From assembly GCF_009870125.1 (NCBI RefSeq), contig NC_046683.1, positions 52,095,869 through 52,159,868 of the forward strand: a stretch of DNA of 64,000 bases, written 5' to 3'. Both the position numbers and the translations under genes were made by a program. The stretch is from Drosophila pseudoobscura (taxonomy: Eukaryota; Arthropoda; Insecta; Diptera; Drosophilidae). A model generated the notes under the pieces. The model did no database searches. It saw only the letters and a program-made list of their open reading frames with translations, and was not told the DNA's origin. Each line of letters starts with the position of its first letter. The stretch's first letter is position 1. Positions 13,189 through 23,463 of this stretch are shown piece after piece.

Positions 13189-13463
13189 AAATAAACAAAT
13201 TTTTCATTTGTTTTGTATTTTGTAACTTATAAGTAAGCAAAACGGTTAGCGATGACAATAAACAATAGGAATCCCGATAGTTCACTCGATAACTAAATGT
13301 AGAGTGTTAGACAGGGCTGTTACATTTGGCGAGGTGAAAAATATGTTTGAAAACTTTTTTGCCCCAGTCTCCCGCAATTTATTGATTTCTCATATTGATT
13401 GTCGTTTTCAATGTGCAGCAGCAGCAGCAGCAGTTGTGCGTGCGAGGCGCTTCCGGCCGCGAG

Positions 13464-15926
13464 ATGGCCGCCGAAAACTATCATCTGAAGTGGGACTCGC
13501 ATCTGTCCTATTTGAACACCTCAATTGCCACGCTCTACAAGTGAGTAAATGGAATATTTACACTGTTCGCTTCTGCATTAATTAATACTCATTGCTGTTC
13601 ATGCAGGAATGAAAAGTTTGCCGATGTGGTGCTGTACAGCTCATACACCAGCAGCAGCATCAACTCGGACATACCCACGGTGGGCATCTCGGCGCACAAG
13701 TTCATTCTCAGCTCCTGCAGCCAGTTCTTTGCCACCATGTTCGAGACGGCGCCGATTGCCTCGCCCAACGGCGTCATATACGTTGTGCTTCCGCCCGATC
13801 TGAGCCACCGGGCCATACAAATCCTGGTGCAGTACATGTACAGCGGGGAGGCTACCGTCTCCAATGACATTCTCAACGAGGTGCTGCGGGGCGGCGAGAT
13901 TCTCAAGATCCGTGGCCTCTGCCGCTCCAGCGCTTCCAACAACAGCAGCACCACTGTCACGTCCTCGCACCACCATCCGCACGGCGGACATCTGCATCAG
14001 CGGGATTCGTCGGCGAGCGCCATGTATGTGTCGAATGGATCGCGGTCGACGCTTCCACCGCCACCGCCACCGCCTATGTCCACACAGCTTCCTGGCGACA
14101 TCTACAGCAGCAAGCCGAGCAGCAGCAGCAGCACTGGCTCCGGCAGATATACCTTGGAGCATCACCATCACCAGCCACAGCCGCAACACCATCCACCATC
14201 GCATCAGCAACAGCAACAGAACCAGCACAATCATCATCATCACCATCAGCAGCAATTCCGTGGCCTCGGCGCTTCCGTCATGCCAAAGGACAGTCCCGTG
14301 ATTGTCAAGTCCCCGAAAATGGCCGCACACACGGGTCTGCTGAGCGTGGCCAGCAGCAGCAAGCTGGGCATATCCGTAAACAAGGAGGTGGCTATCGATC
14401 CCGAGGATAAGTGCTGCTATGCAGCCGCTACCAGTCAGGTGGAGCCACAGCCGCCGCCTTCATCGACGACCGCCGGAGCAGTAGCAGTAACAGTAGCAGT
14501 AGCCGGAGGAGTTCCGCCACCGCCAGCCATGTCCATATGCACAGAGGTGGGCTGCAGCAGCTGTCCACTGGCCGTGGGGACCGCCTCCGAGCCGACGGAT
14601 ACCGCGCTGCGTCGGCCGGAGTACGAGGAGCAGGCGCTCTGTGAGCGGGAGGATGTGGGTCTGGTGTACGAGCGTCGGCTGCGTCGTGAGAGTGCCTGCG
14701 ATCGAGGTGAGTGGGAAAGATGGGTTGGGCCGTCTTAGGTATACAAATAATTCGATTGTGTTTCTCCATTGCTACTCCAACAGCTCACGAGTACTATGAG
14801 GCACCGCTGCACTTTGCCACACCACCGCCACCGCCACATCCGCACAGCTTTCTCAGCATCAAACAGGAGCCCAGCGACTGGACCAACAACCCACCAACAG
14901 CGGCCAATGCCAGCAACAACAACCACGAGGATGGGCACCTGTCGCCCAAGCAGCCGCTGGACTTTAAGATGAGCGCCGTCAAGCTAGAGGTGAACCGCGA
15001 CCGGGCCACGCCGCACGAGGAGTCCGAGGAGCACACTCTGCGCGACTACAACAACTTCAAGCAGCTGCTCGTGTGCGAGATATGCCAGAAGTCTTTTGAG
15101 GATACCAAGACCCTGGTCCGTCACCTGGGCACACACGCCAACGAGCCGGGATCAGGCACTAACCTGATGGCGGCCAGTGCCAGCGGCAGTGCGTCGACCA
15201 CTTCCAGCAACACCAATCTCGCGATGCGAGCCCTCAAAACCTATGTGCCAAAGAAGCGACGCAGAGTCTCGGTGAGTCTCGTGATCGGTCCCTGTGGAAT
15301 GTGGTGCCTAACCATTTCCTTTTCCTTTTGCAGCAACAGGAGAATAATATGGATCATGATCATGTCACCCTGCTATGTGATTTGTGCTCGACGTAAGCGA
15401 AATACAGTAACTAAAGTAAAGAGAAACTAATTGTATTGTTTTGCATTTGTCTTGCCCTGCAGATCCTTTGAGACGCCTGCGGAGTGGGTGCGTCATATGA
15501 ACAGCCAGCACACGGAGATCGAGCTGGCCATGTTCAACAGCAAGAAGGATGGCGAGCAGAAGGGGTGTGTGTCCTAAATGCCCTGCCCCCAAATACCCGA
15601 GCCAATGATGAACTCTGTTCACTTGCAGCCAGCACCAGCAGCAACAGTTGCAGGTCACCACCAACAACACCACCAGTGGCACCACCAACAGCATTAGCAG
15701 CAGCATCGGTGGTAGCAGCTCTTCCACAGTGTCCACCAGCCAAATGCAGCCAAAGTTCCATTCCAGCTCCACTCGATCGACGCTATTGCAGTGCCCCCAA
15801 TCTCAATCTCAGACCCAATCCCAGCCTCTGATTCTGAACAAAAGGAACAGTTTTGTGGCGGCGGCAACTCCTGCTTCGGTCTCACCTACTGGCCTCTCAG
15901 TAGCTGCCACCTCATCGCATGGCTAA
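13464..15926 (+). CDS. CG6765: BTB/POZ C2H2 zinc-finger transcription factor (CG6765 ortholog)
   Basis: Exons 13464-13540, 13607-14706, 14784-15271, 15334-15392, 15463-15564 and 15629-15926 join in frame to 707 aa. Residues 1-120 are a ttk-type BTB domain: YHLKWDSHLSYLNTSI, FADVVLYSS..., then SAHKFILSSCSQFFATMF and VQYMYSGEATVSNDIL. A long Ser/His/Gln/Pro-rich linker follows, with CAG/CAC-coded homopeptides and an IKQEP sumoylation-like motif. Two C2H2 fingers lie at about 489-509 and 569-592; the second is split by an intron. A Gln/Ser-rich tail ends the protein. BTB domains dimerise and recruit chromatin factors (family knowledge). The coding exon begins after an acceptor (GTGCAG) at 13418, so an upstream noncoding exon exists. 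Without the last splice, a short CVS tail would end the protein at 15579. Confidence 0.85.
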
Positions 15927-17440
15927 GCTGCCCCACCAATGCCATCTTCAATACAATAGAGGGCAGCATCCTTCATAATCTTTCATCAAAAAACCATTTT
16001 GTTCGATAAATTCAAGTCGTTCCAGTAATCAAAAAAGATATATATAATGAAACAGCAAGAACCGTGATCAAAATGCAACATGTTTGCATATTTTATAGAG
16101 CAACAAACAAAATACAAAACCAACAAAAAAACAAAAAAATAACGAAACTATTAACGAAACTTAGAAATCGGAATCGTCAGGCAACGATGCAAAACAAAAA
16201 CATCAAAACAATTGCAAACGAAATGAATATAAAAATGTAATTCAAATGTGTAGAACTTTTTTTTAGCATGTATTGTATGTATTTGTGTACTTAGTTTAAG
16301 CAACTTATTCCCCCAGTAACAAAAAAAAAAAAAACAAAATAACTAAAACAACCAAGTATGTAATTACGATAAGAACAACGCGCAGTCGATAAGAAAAACG
16401 ATTCAATAATCGAACAATTTTTAAATTTAAATTTAAACTTAAATGTTTTTTAAAAGCAGATCAATTTGTAAGCCCTCAAAAGTGATTCAATTATTATCAG
16501 AAAAGTCCTTTGTCTGTCTGTTAAGTGTAAATGAAAATAGATAATATACGTCAACCGAAATATCATATTTCATCATCATTCCTTTGGATTATATCCCCAT
16601 CTCACAATTTTTACTCCGTTTTTACACTTTAGGTCCAATTAATCTGAGCAATATAAATAATTGATGCAAGGGCTTTCAAATTAGGCTTCGGGCAAACCGA
16701 ACCGAATCGAACCGAATAAATCATATAATTGTTTAATTTATTCGTATTATTTTTTGTATCGCGACTTTTTTCGTAAACACTGATAACTGATTGAACTACA
16801 GTACTATTTTTTTATGCAGCGCTGAGTCACCAGCAGGCGAAATTTTTTTTAAATATATGTACATATGTATGTACATATATACAATATGTATGTATTTTTT
16901 GTATATTTTTTATATGACTTCAGGCAGGAATTTTTGTGAATTTGTGTAAATAGGTTAAGTTCCGTTCCAATTTTAAAACAGGATACAACTTAACGAAATG
17001 TCTCTAAATGTGTGTCGTGTCTGTTTAGTAGTAGTTGGAAGTTCACTTAACCAAAACAAAACTCTCCCCCCAATCCAATCAATGTAAAACTGTAAAGATA
17101 TAATATATATACAAACATACATGAATATATAGTATATGTATATTGCAAAAGCCGGGCGTGATTATTAATCAAATAAGTAGATGTACGAACATTGATGTGA
17201 AATGATATGATATGTATTGACAGACAGTATGTGAACGAAGCAAAATGTAGCGTTTTAATCGCAAAATAATAAACGAGGACAATGTTAAATCGGTTCTACT
17301 CCGAGTGTGGTATGCGTGTGAAGGCGCTATCGAAAGAGCCAGAACTTCGGGTAATGAAATTCGTAAGAGTCATGTCATGCTCAGGAAAGCTCACTCATCG
17401 TATCGTATGCCCCAATGGCCCGTATGGGGCCGCAAAGCTT
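15927..17440 (+). other. 3'UTR of the BTB gene and spacer
   Basis: AT-rich DNA with poly-A runs and palindromic ACATATGT stretches (16850-16900) but no open frame of note. AATAAA-type signals occur near 16716 and 17266, the last just before the GstO3 promoter, so a 3'UTR of up to about 1.3 kb is likely. Confidence 0.5.
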
Positions 17441-17477
17441 TATAAATACAGAGCGCACGCAAAGAGAAACTTCAGTT
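17441..17477 (+). promoter_or_regulatory. GstO3 core promoter (TATA + Inr)
   Basis: TATAAATA starts at 17441 and a TCAGTT initiator lies at 17472-17477, putting the start site at A17474, 33 bp downstream. The predicted 5'UTR is 94 nt. Confidence 0.8.
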
Positions 17478-17567
17478 GTTTAAAGAAAGCCAAGCCGGTT
17501 GCCTTCAACATCAACATCAAATACCAAGTGAATTTTGCTCGAATTTTCTCTTCAAAACAAAGCCATA

Positions 17568-19112
17568 ATGAGTTCTGGAAAACACCTCGGCAAAGGTAAG
17601 AGAGGAGGGAAGAGAAGAAGAGAATTATGGTGCTATTTCACCATAAAATAAAAACAAAACAATTTTACAGCCTTCCACTAATTGCTCTTCCTCACGAGCG
17701 GGCGGCGAGACTGATCAATCACTGATTAAGAGAAATGAGTCAATGAGGTGGCATTTTGTTTTTAGCTAGCTAGCTCAGTCCGTATACTCTTAAAGCTGTA
17801 GCGAAACAAGTAAAAACAATATTTCATATACCGTATCCGATAATGTGTAAAGAGTACAGCCCAGACTTTACTCCAGTCCTACGCTTCAGGGTAGATAATT
17901 TTTAAACCAAAGCAAACCAGTTTTATGTGGAATTAATATAAATGTGGTAGGCAATGACATTTTTTCTTGGAGATCTCGATCTAGATGCTACATATACTGA
18001 ATGTACTTCATGTTCTCGCAAATGCTTCTAAATGCTACGAATTACCCAGTACTCAGGGTATACAGAAATGATTTGGCTTTGATAAATTCCATAGCTTGAG
18101 AATGCATGAGAAACGCTTTAAATGGACAGAGAGGGACAAACCTGAATCAATAAAATATTAGCCAAGGAAATTCTTCTAATCATTCCCCCCTAACGTGCCA
18201 ATAATTGCACTATTGATATGGTAGGATGCTTAATTCGTATTTAGTGTACAAATTATCACCGAATAGTATATCGTCATAGATAAGATAGGTAAACAAAATG
18301 TTTGTCATACTGCTATCTCATTCATGGCCGTATCAGCTATGTGACTTGCAATTTGCCTACATATTTTTATGATATTATAATCGACTTATTGGTTTAATGA
18401 CTGCGCATTTGTAGGTTCATCGAAACCCGTTCTGCCCGACGATGGAAAACTGCGTTTGTTTTCGATGCGCTTCTGCCCATATGCAGAGCGCGCACATCTT
18501 GTGCTGAATGCCAAGAAGGTGCCCTACCATACCGTCTATATCAATCTCACCGAGAAGCCCGAATGGCTGGTGGAGGTGAGCCCGCTGCTGAAGGTGCCTG
18601 CACTCCAACTGCCGGGGGAGAAGGGAGAGCCCTCGCTCATAGAGTCGCTGATCATTGCCGAGTATCTGGATGAGAAGTATCCGCAGAATCCTCTTCTGCC
18701 CAAGGACCCGCTGAAGCGGGCCGAGGATAAGATCCTGCTGGAGCGCTTCAGTGCCGTCACCAATGCATTCATGAAGATCTTGTTCCAAAGCACTGGTCTC
18801 GATGACTACTGGCTTGCCCTGGAGATCTTCGAGAAAGAGCTGGTCAAGCGGGGCACACCCTTTTTCAGCGGCGACAGGCCCGGCTTTGTGGACTACATGA
18901 TTTGGCCCTGGCTGGAGCGTCTGGCTGTGATTGGGTTCATCCTCGAGGACAGCTACAACTTCGATGCAAAACGCTTTCCCAGGATTGCCAAACTGATTGA
19001 TCTGCTCAAGGCGGATGATGTGGTGAAGTCCTTCTATGCTACGCCCGAGCAGCACATCGAGTTCTGGAGAGGCCGCAAGTCGGGCAACACCAACTACGAT
19101 CTGCTGGCCTAG
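17568..19112 (+). CDS. GstO3: Omega-class glutathione transferase GstO3
   Basis: Exon 17568-17595 (MSSGKHLGK plus one base) and exon 18415-19112 give 241 aa, normal for omega GSTs. The intron is 819 nt. The N-terminal thioredoxin-like domain has the omega catalytic cysteine at Cys30 in MRFCPYAERAH, and the glutathione-site motifs KVPALQL and SLIESLIIAEYLDEKYP. The all-helical C-terminal domain contains FVDYMIWPW. Omega GSTs carry out thiol transfer and dehydroascorbate or methylarsenical reduction (family knowledge). Start and sequence match D. melanogaster GstO3 (CG6776) as recalled. It lacks the late intron found in se, GstO1 and one GstO2 body. A poly(A) signal AATAAA lies at 19163-19168. 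Cytosolic; no signal peptide. Confidence 0.93.
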
Positions 19113-19309
19113 ATCTCGAGATACTCGATTCTATAGTTCTTACTTTCTGATTCCGAGAGATGAATAAAGTTTTTCAATAACAGAAGCGTTCCACTGTGTG
19201 TCCATCAACACAGCTATGTGTGTCAGCCGCAAAGGTTGACGCAGCCGCCAAGTTCATCCGGGCCGCGTAATGGAAGCCGCCCAGCCAAGGGCGGGCCTCT
19301 GCTGCTCTT

Positions 19310-19342
19310 TATATATTAGTCGACTCGGTTGATGATTTGCAT
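19310..19342 (+). promoter_or_regulatory. sepia core promoter (TATA)
   Basis: TATATATT at 19310-19317 is followed about 31 bp later by a GCATTAC initiator-like sequence. The start codon is at 19385, giving a short 5'UTR. Confidence 0.6.
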
Positions 19343-19384
19343 TACTTGCATCGCTGCACCAGAGCAGATCAGACCACGCGCATC

Positions 19385-20244
19385 ATGAGCAACGGCAGAC
19401 ACTTGGCTAAAGGTGGGTACAGCTCCTCATCACGTGGGCCTGTTAGCCTGAAAGGAATCGAATCCGTTTTTGTAGGCTCTCCCATTCCGGATGTGCCCGA
19501 GGATGGGATACTGCGGTTGTACTCCATGCGCTTCTGTCCGTTCGCCCAGCGTGTCCATCTAGTGCTGGATGCCAAACAGATACCCTACCACAGCATTTAC
19601 ATAAATCTCACAGAGAAACCAGACTGGCTATTCGACAAGAATCCGCAGGGCAAGGTGCCCGCACTGGAGCTGGTGCGCGAACCGGGTCCACCGGTGCTGA
19701 CCGAATCGCTGCTCATCTGCGAGTACCTGGACGAGCAGTATCCACTGCGGCCGCTTTATCCGCGAGATCCACTGAAGAAGGTCCAGGAGAGGCTTTTAAT
19801 CGAGCGCTTCAACTCGGTCCTGGGCGCCTTCTTTAGGGCATCTGATGGCGGCGACCTGGAGCCCTTCTGGTGTGGCTTGGATACCTATGAGAAGGAGCTG
19901 AGCCGCCGTTGCACTGACTTCTTTGGTGGCGAACAAACGGGTATTCTCGACTACATGATATGGCCGTGGTGTGAGCGCCTGGACTTGCTCAAGGTGCAGC
20001 GAGGCGATGACTACAATTTCGATGAGCGGCGCTTCCCGCAGCTGGTGAGTGCTCTTCGGATAACTCTCGATGTCAGAAGTTAACCCGTAATCTTGGTTTT
20101 CCCATTCAGTCGCAATGGGTGGAACGCATGAAGCGGGATTCGGCTGTGATGGCCTTCTACATGGAGGCGGAAGTGCAAGCAGAGTTCCTGCGCACTCGCA
20201 GCGCCGGCAGACCCAACTATAATCTGCTGGTCAAGGAAGCATGA
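19385..20244 (+). CDS. se: sepia: omega GST, pyrimidodiazepine synthase
   Basis: Exons 19385-19412, 19476-20044 and 20110-20244 give 243 aa. The catalytic Cys30 sits in MRFCPFAQRVH; KVPALEL, TESLLICEYLDEQYP and ILDYMIWPWCERL follow. It matches D. melanogaster Sepia (CG6781) nearly throughout, as recalled. Sepia converts 6-pyruvoyltetrahydropterin to pyrimidodiazepine using glutathione, a step toward the red drosopterin eye pigments (established knowledge). Intron 1 is 63 nt, a multiple of three, with no in-frame stop, so an unspliced message would add 21 residues after Lys9. The intron before the last exon (L/SQW) is at the same position as in GstO1 and one GstO2 body. Its 3' end converges on GstO2; AATAAA is at 20282-20287. 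Confidence 0.93.
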
Positions 20245-20307
20245 TTTTTTTTTTGTTCGTTTTTTTTTTTTGCTCGAAATGAATAAAGCACAGATGCCGG
20301 AGGGCCT

Positions 20308-22265
20308 TTAAGCCGTAAAAGCTATGTCGTACTGGGGCTTTCCCAGACGTTTTGAACCCTGGAAATCTGCGTGCAATTGGGCATCCAGAGCGGTCTTACG
20401 AACAGCCTCATCCTGGGCTACCAGATCACGCCACTTAAGCTGTAAAGAGAGCATTAGAGCACATTCAGTTGAAGGGGAACGGAAAAGCTTACCAAGAGAC
20501 CAAAGCGCTTGGCATCCAACTCATACTTGTGTTCCGTGGTTAGCTTCAGACTGGGAAAGCGCTCGAACCAGGGCCAGATCATATAATCCACAATGCCAAT
20601 TGTCTGTCCAGCAAAGTAGGGCGTCCCTCTCTTGGCCAGCTCTTGCTCGAACGCATCCAGGGCAGTCTCGAAGTTCGTGAGGGCATCTTTCGGAGCATTG
20701 GCATTGCAGGTCAGCACTGGATACACGGCATTGACCACAGGAGCAAAGCGTTCAATCAGAATCTTGTCCTGGGCCTTGTGGAGCGGGTCACTAGGAAAGA
20801 GCCGCAACTCGGGATACTGCTCATCGAGAAATTCGGCTATGATCATCGATTCCACAAGTGTTGGCTGGTCTTTTACATCCGTCAGCTGCAAGGCGGGTAC
20901 CTTTCCTAGGGGACTGTAATCCTTGTACCATTCGGGCTTGTCAATCAAATCGATGTAGATTTTGTGATGGGGAATTTTTTTAGCGTCGAGGATGAGGTGT
21001 ACCCGTTGGCTAAAGGGACAGAATCTCATCGAGTAGACTCGCAATACCCCGTCCTCGGGCAGCTGCGGTTTGGTGGAGCCTGAAAGTATTATCAGAGTTC
21101 TGGTTAGTTCGTGCGGCAGTCTGGAGATAACATCGCAAGTAGTTGAATGCCCTCAAAGATAAACATATTTGGAGGCCATATTTACGAGTATATTTTATAT
21201 AAATGATTTAGAATCCAACTTTAAGACACTCCCATATTAATCTCCCTTTTAAAATCTACTCTTTGACAGAACATTAATCATTTCTCATTCTTTACAAGGG
21301 CTCGAATGCCAAGTCATAGTTGGTCTTGCCCTCGTGGCGGGTGCGCATAAACTTGGCGTGCACTTTGGCATCCAGTGCTGTGGCCTTAACAGCCTCGTCC
21401 TGAGACACTAGGAGGCGCCAATTCAGCAGATTCGGATAGCGTTTTGAGTCCAGCTCGTATGGCTCGGCCAGCGTGTACTTGAGGGCGGGGAACCGCTCGA
21501 ACCAGGGCCAGATCATATAATCCACAATGCCAATTTGTTCGCCTCCAAAGTAGGGCGTTCCGCGCTTGGTGATCTCCTCTTCGAACACATCCAAGGCGGC
21601 CTCAAAGTTCTTCAGTGCATCTTCGGGCGGGTTTGTGGTGAAGAAAACCGGATAGATGGCACTGACGGCGGGGGATAGTCGCTCAATGAGTATCCTGTCC
21701 AGGGCCTTTTGCAGTGGATCCTTGGGAAACAGTGAACGCTCTCCTGGATACTCCTCGTCCAAATATTCGGCAATCACCAGGGACTCCACCAGAGTCGGCT
21801 GGCCCGGCAGATGGGGCAACTGGATGGCAGGCACCTTTCCCAGGGGACTGTAGTCAATGTACCACTCAGGCTTCTCGGTCAAATCAATGTACACCGTGTG
21901 ATGGGGAATCTTCTTGGCGGCCAGCATCAACTGGGCGCGTTCGGAGTAGGGGCAGAAGCGCATGGTGTAGTAGCGCAAGACGCCATCCTCTGGAATTTCC
22001 GGCTTGGGCGTACCTGTTGATGATGTGGACTGTATTGGCACTGACGTCAGCGGGGAAATATCTGTCTATAATTAATCTCTATCTGCTAAAGCGGTGCATT
22101 TTTGTTGCTGCTCTCTTTTATTGTGCGATGCAGATAAAACTACGATAACAAAATCAATTTCCCACTAAAATGCCGCATCACAAGTGCGTGGTGCTGGCTA
22201 GCCAAATGACCTTGGAAAAAATCCTTCAACTAACCTTTCTTAAAGTGTTTTTGCGGTATGGACAT
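20308..22265 (-). CDS. GstO2: GstO2, isoform using the distal GST body
   Basis: Exons 22265-22235 (shared, MSIPQKHFKK), 21079-20493 and 20439-20308 join to 249 aa. The distal body has no start codon of its own in a suitable place, and its acceptor (TTTCAG/GCTCC at 21080) needs the single G left by the shared exon, giving KKGSTKPQLPEDG. Catalytic Cys31 lies in MRFCPFSQRVH; KVPALQL, LVESMIIAEFLDEQYP and IVDYMIWPWFERF follow. The last intron is at the conserved omega-GST position before LKWRD. D. melanogaster CG6673 is known to make two proteins (A and B) in this way, so this is the conserved arrangement. The stop codon is 63 bp from the stop of sepia on the other strand. Confidence 0.85.
21292..22265 (-). 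CDS. GstO2: GstO2, isoform using the proximal GST body
   Basis: Exons 22265-22235 (shared) and 22013-21292 give 250 aa. The proximal body follows an acceptor (CAACAG/GTACG) and completes the same split glycine codon: KKGTPKPEIPEDG. Cys31 is in MRFCPYSERAQ; KVPAIQL, LVESLVIAEYLDEEYPGE and IVDYMIWPWFERF follow. Unlike the distal body it has no intron before NWRLLVSQDEA and ends with its own stop, so inclusion of this exon excludes the distal one. The two bodies are clearly similar but diverged, consistent with an old tandem exon duplication. Expected role as for other omega GSTs: glutathione-dependent reduction in the cytosol. Confidence 0.85.
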
Positions 22266-22335
22266 GTTTATGCTTTTAATAAAATTGTTGAAATTCTTTA
22301 AACGCGAAATGCTGACTTTGTTTCTGCTGCCTATC

Positions 22336-22372
22336 GAATGACAAAGACGGGAATGCCTCTCGCCTTTATATA
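22336..22372 (-). promoter_or_regulatory. GstO2 core promoter (TATA + Inr)
   Basis: On the minus strand TATATAAAG (22372-22364) is followed by a TCATTC initiator (22341-22336), 33 bp apart. It serves the shared first exon at 22265 and hence both GstO2 proteins. Confidence 0.8.
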
Positions 22373-22611
22373 GTGGCGGAACCTGATATATTTATCGATA
22401 ACAATACAATTTAAATTGAGTTTTAATATTTTAATTTGATTTTCCACAATATTTTAAATATCTGAATGATCGAGCCAGCGAAGTTAAAAGAAAAAAAAAC
22501 AACTAAATTTTATGAAGTGTTACTCCCGTCTTGTACGCTTGGCGGCATGGCTGAGAAATATAAACGGGAGATCTTAAATAGGAATGGTTTGAAATTGATT
22601 TTATGAACCTA

Positions 22612-23463
22612 CTATAGCATGTTGTAATCTGCACTGCCAGCTTTACGGGAGTTCATATATTTGTCATGAGTCTCCCCATCCAGATAGAAAATTTTCACGG
22701 CCTTATCCTGGAGCATCAAGTCGCGCCATTGGAGCTGCAACAAATACACATTTTATATTGACATTCATCAATTCCGAGTGTGTACTCACTAGTGTCAAAA
22801 AGCGCTGTGGATCCAACTCAGCTTGAGTGCCGTCGCCAAGTTTCAGAGCAGCAAAGCGCTCGCACCAAGGCCAAATCATGTAGTCTAGCATTCCCGGCTT
22901 GGAGCCGCCAAAGAATTTGCTTCCTCGCTGCTTTAGCTCATTCTCGTAAATTTCCAAGTCGGTGATCAAGTCGGTCAGGTCCAGTTCGCGCTTGTCGTCG
23001 AGCAACATCTTGTAAAGGGATGTAATGAAATGCCCAAAACGCTGAACGAGTATCTTGTCCTGGGCCTTCTTCAACGGGTCTGTTGGGTAGAGCGGTACTT
23101 CCGGATACATCTCATCCAAGTAATCGCAAATGACTAGAGATTCAATTAGCACAGTATTCTCGCCTTCCTTGACGACTTCCAGTGCCGGCACCTTGGCGGT
23201 GCTGCTCATCTTGGTAAACCAGTCGGGCTTAGCTTGCAGATTAATATAGATGTTGTGATGCGGTATGTTCTTTGCATCAAGAACGAGGTGCACGCGGTGT
23301 GCATAGGGACAAAAACGCATCGAGTACAAGCGCAGCACACCATCGTCTGGAAAGATGGGCTTGGTGGAGCCTGCGAGTGGGTGAGGATTGTGAAAATAAA
23401 TTAAAAAGCGTTGGATCAGATGGATCAACACGTACCAGTAGTAAGATGTTCAGTGTCGCTCAT
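22612..23463 (-). CDS. GstO1: Omega-class glutathione transferase GstO1
   Basis: Exons 23463-23436 (MSDTEHLTT plus G), 23370-22790 and 22734-22612 give 243 aa. The catalytic Cys30 is in MRFCPYAHRVH; KVPALEVV, LIESLVICDYLDEMYPEVP and MLDYMIWPWCERF follow. The last exon begins LQWRDLMLQDKAV and ends with YNML, close to D. melanogaster GstO1 (CG6662) as recalled. The 10-residue first exon, one-base phase and late intron are the shared gene plan of the cluster. Omega GSTs reduce dehydroascorbate and similar substrates through a mixed disulfide on the cysteine (family knowledge). It is the most distal cluster member; about 170 bp upstream a TATAAATA on the other strand (23632) suggests a divergent promoter. 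Confidence 0.92.

Noticed and set aside
13626-14330. Antisense 229-codon frame across the BTB gene
   Set aside because: Shadow of GC-rich coding sequence with CAG/CAC repeats; the sense strand has a clear BTB domain.
17772-17790. AGCTCAGTC, tRNA A-box-like sequence
   Set aside because: No B box or cloverleaf follows, and it lies within the GstO3 intron.
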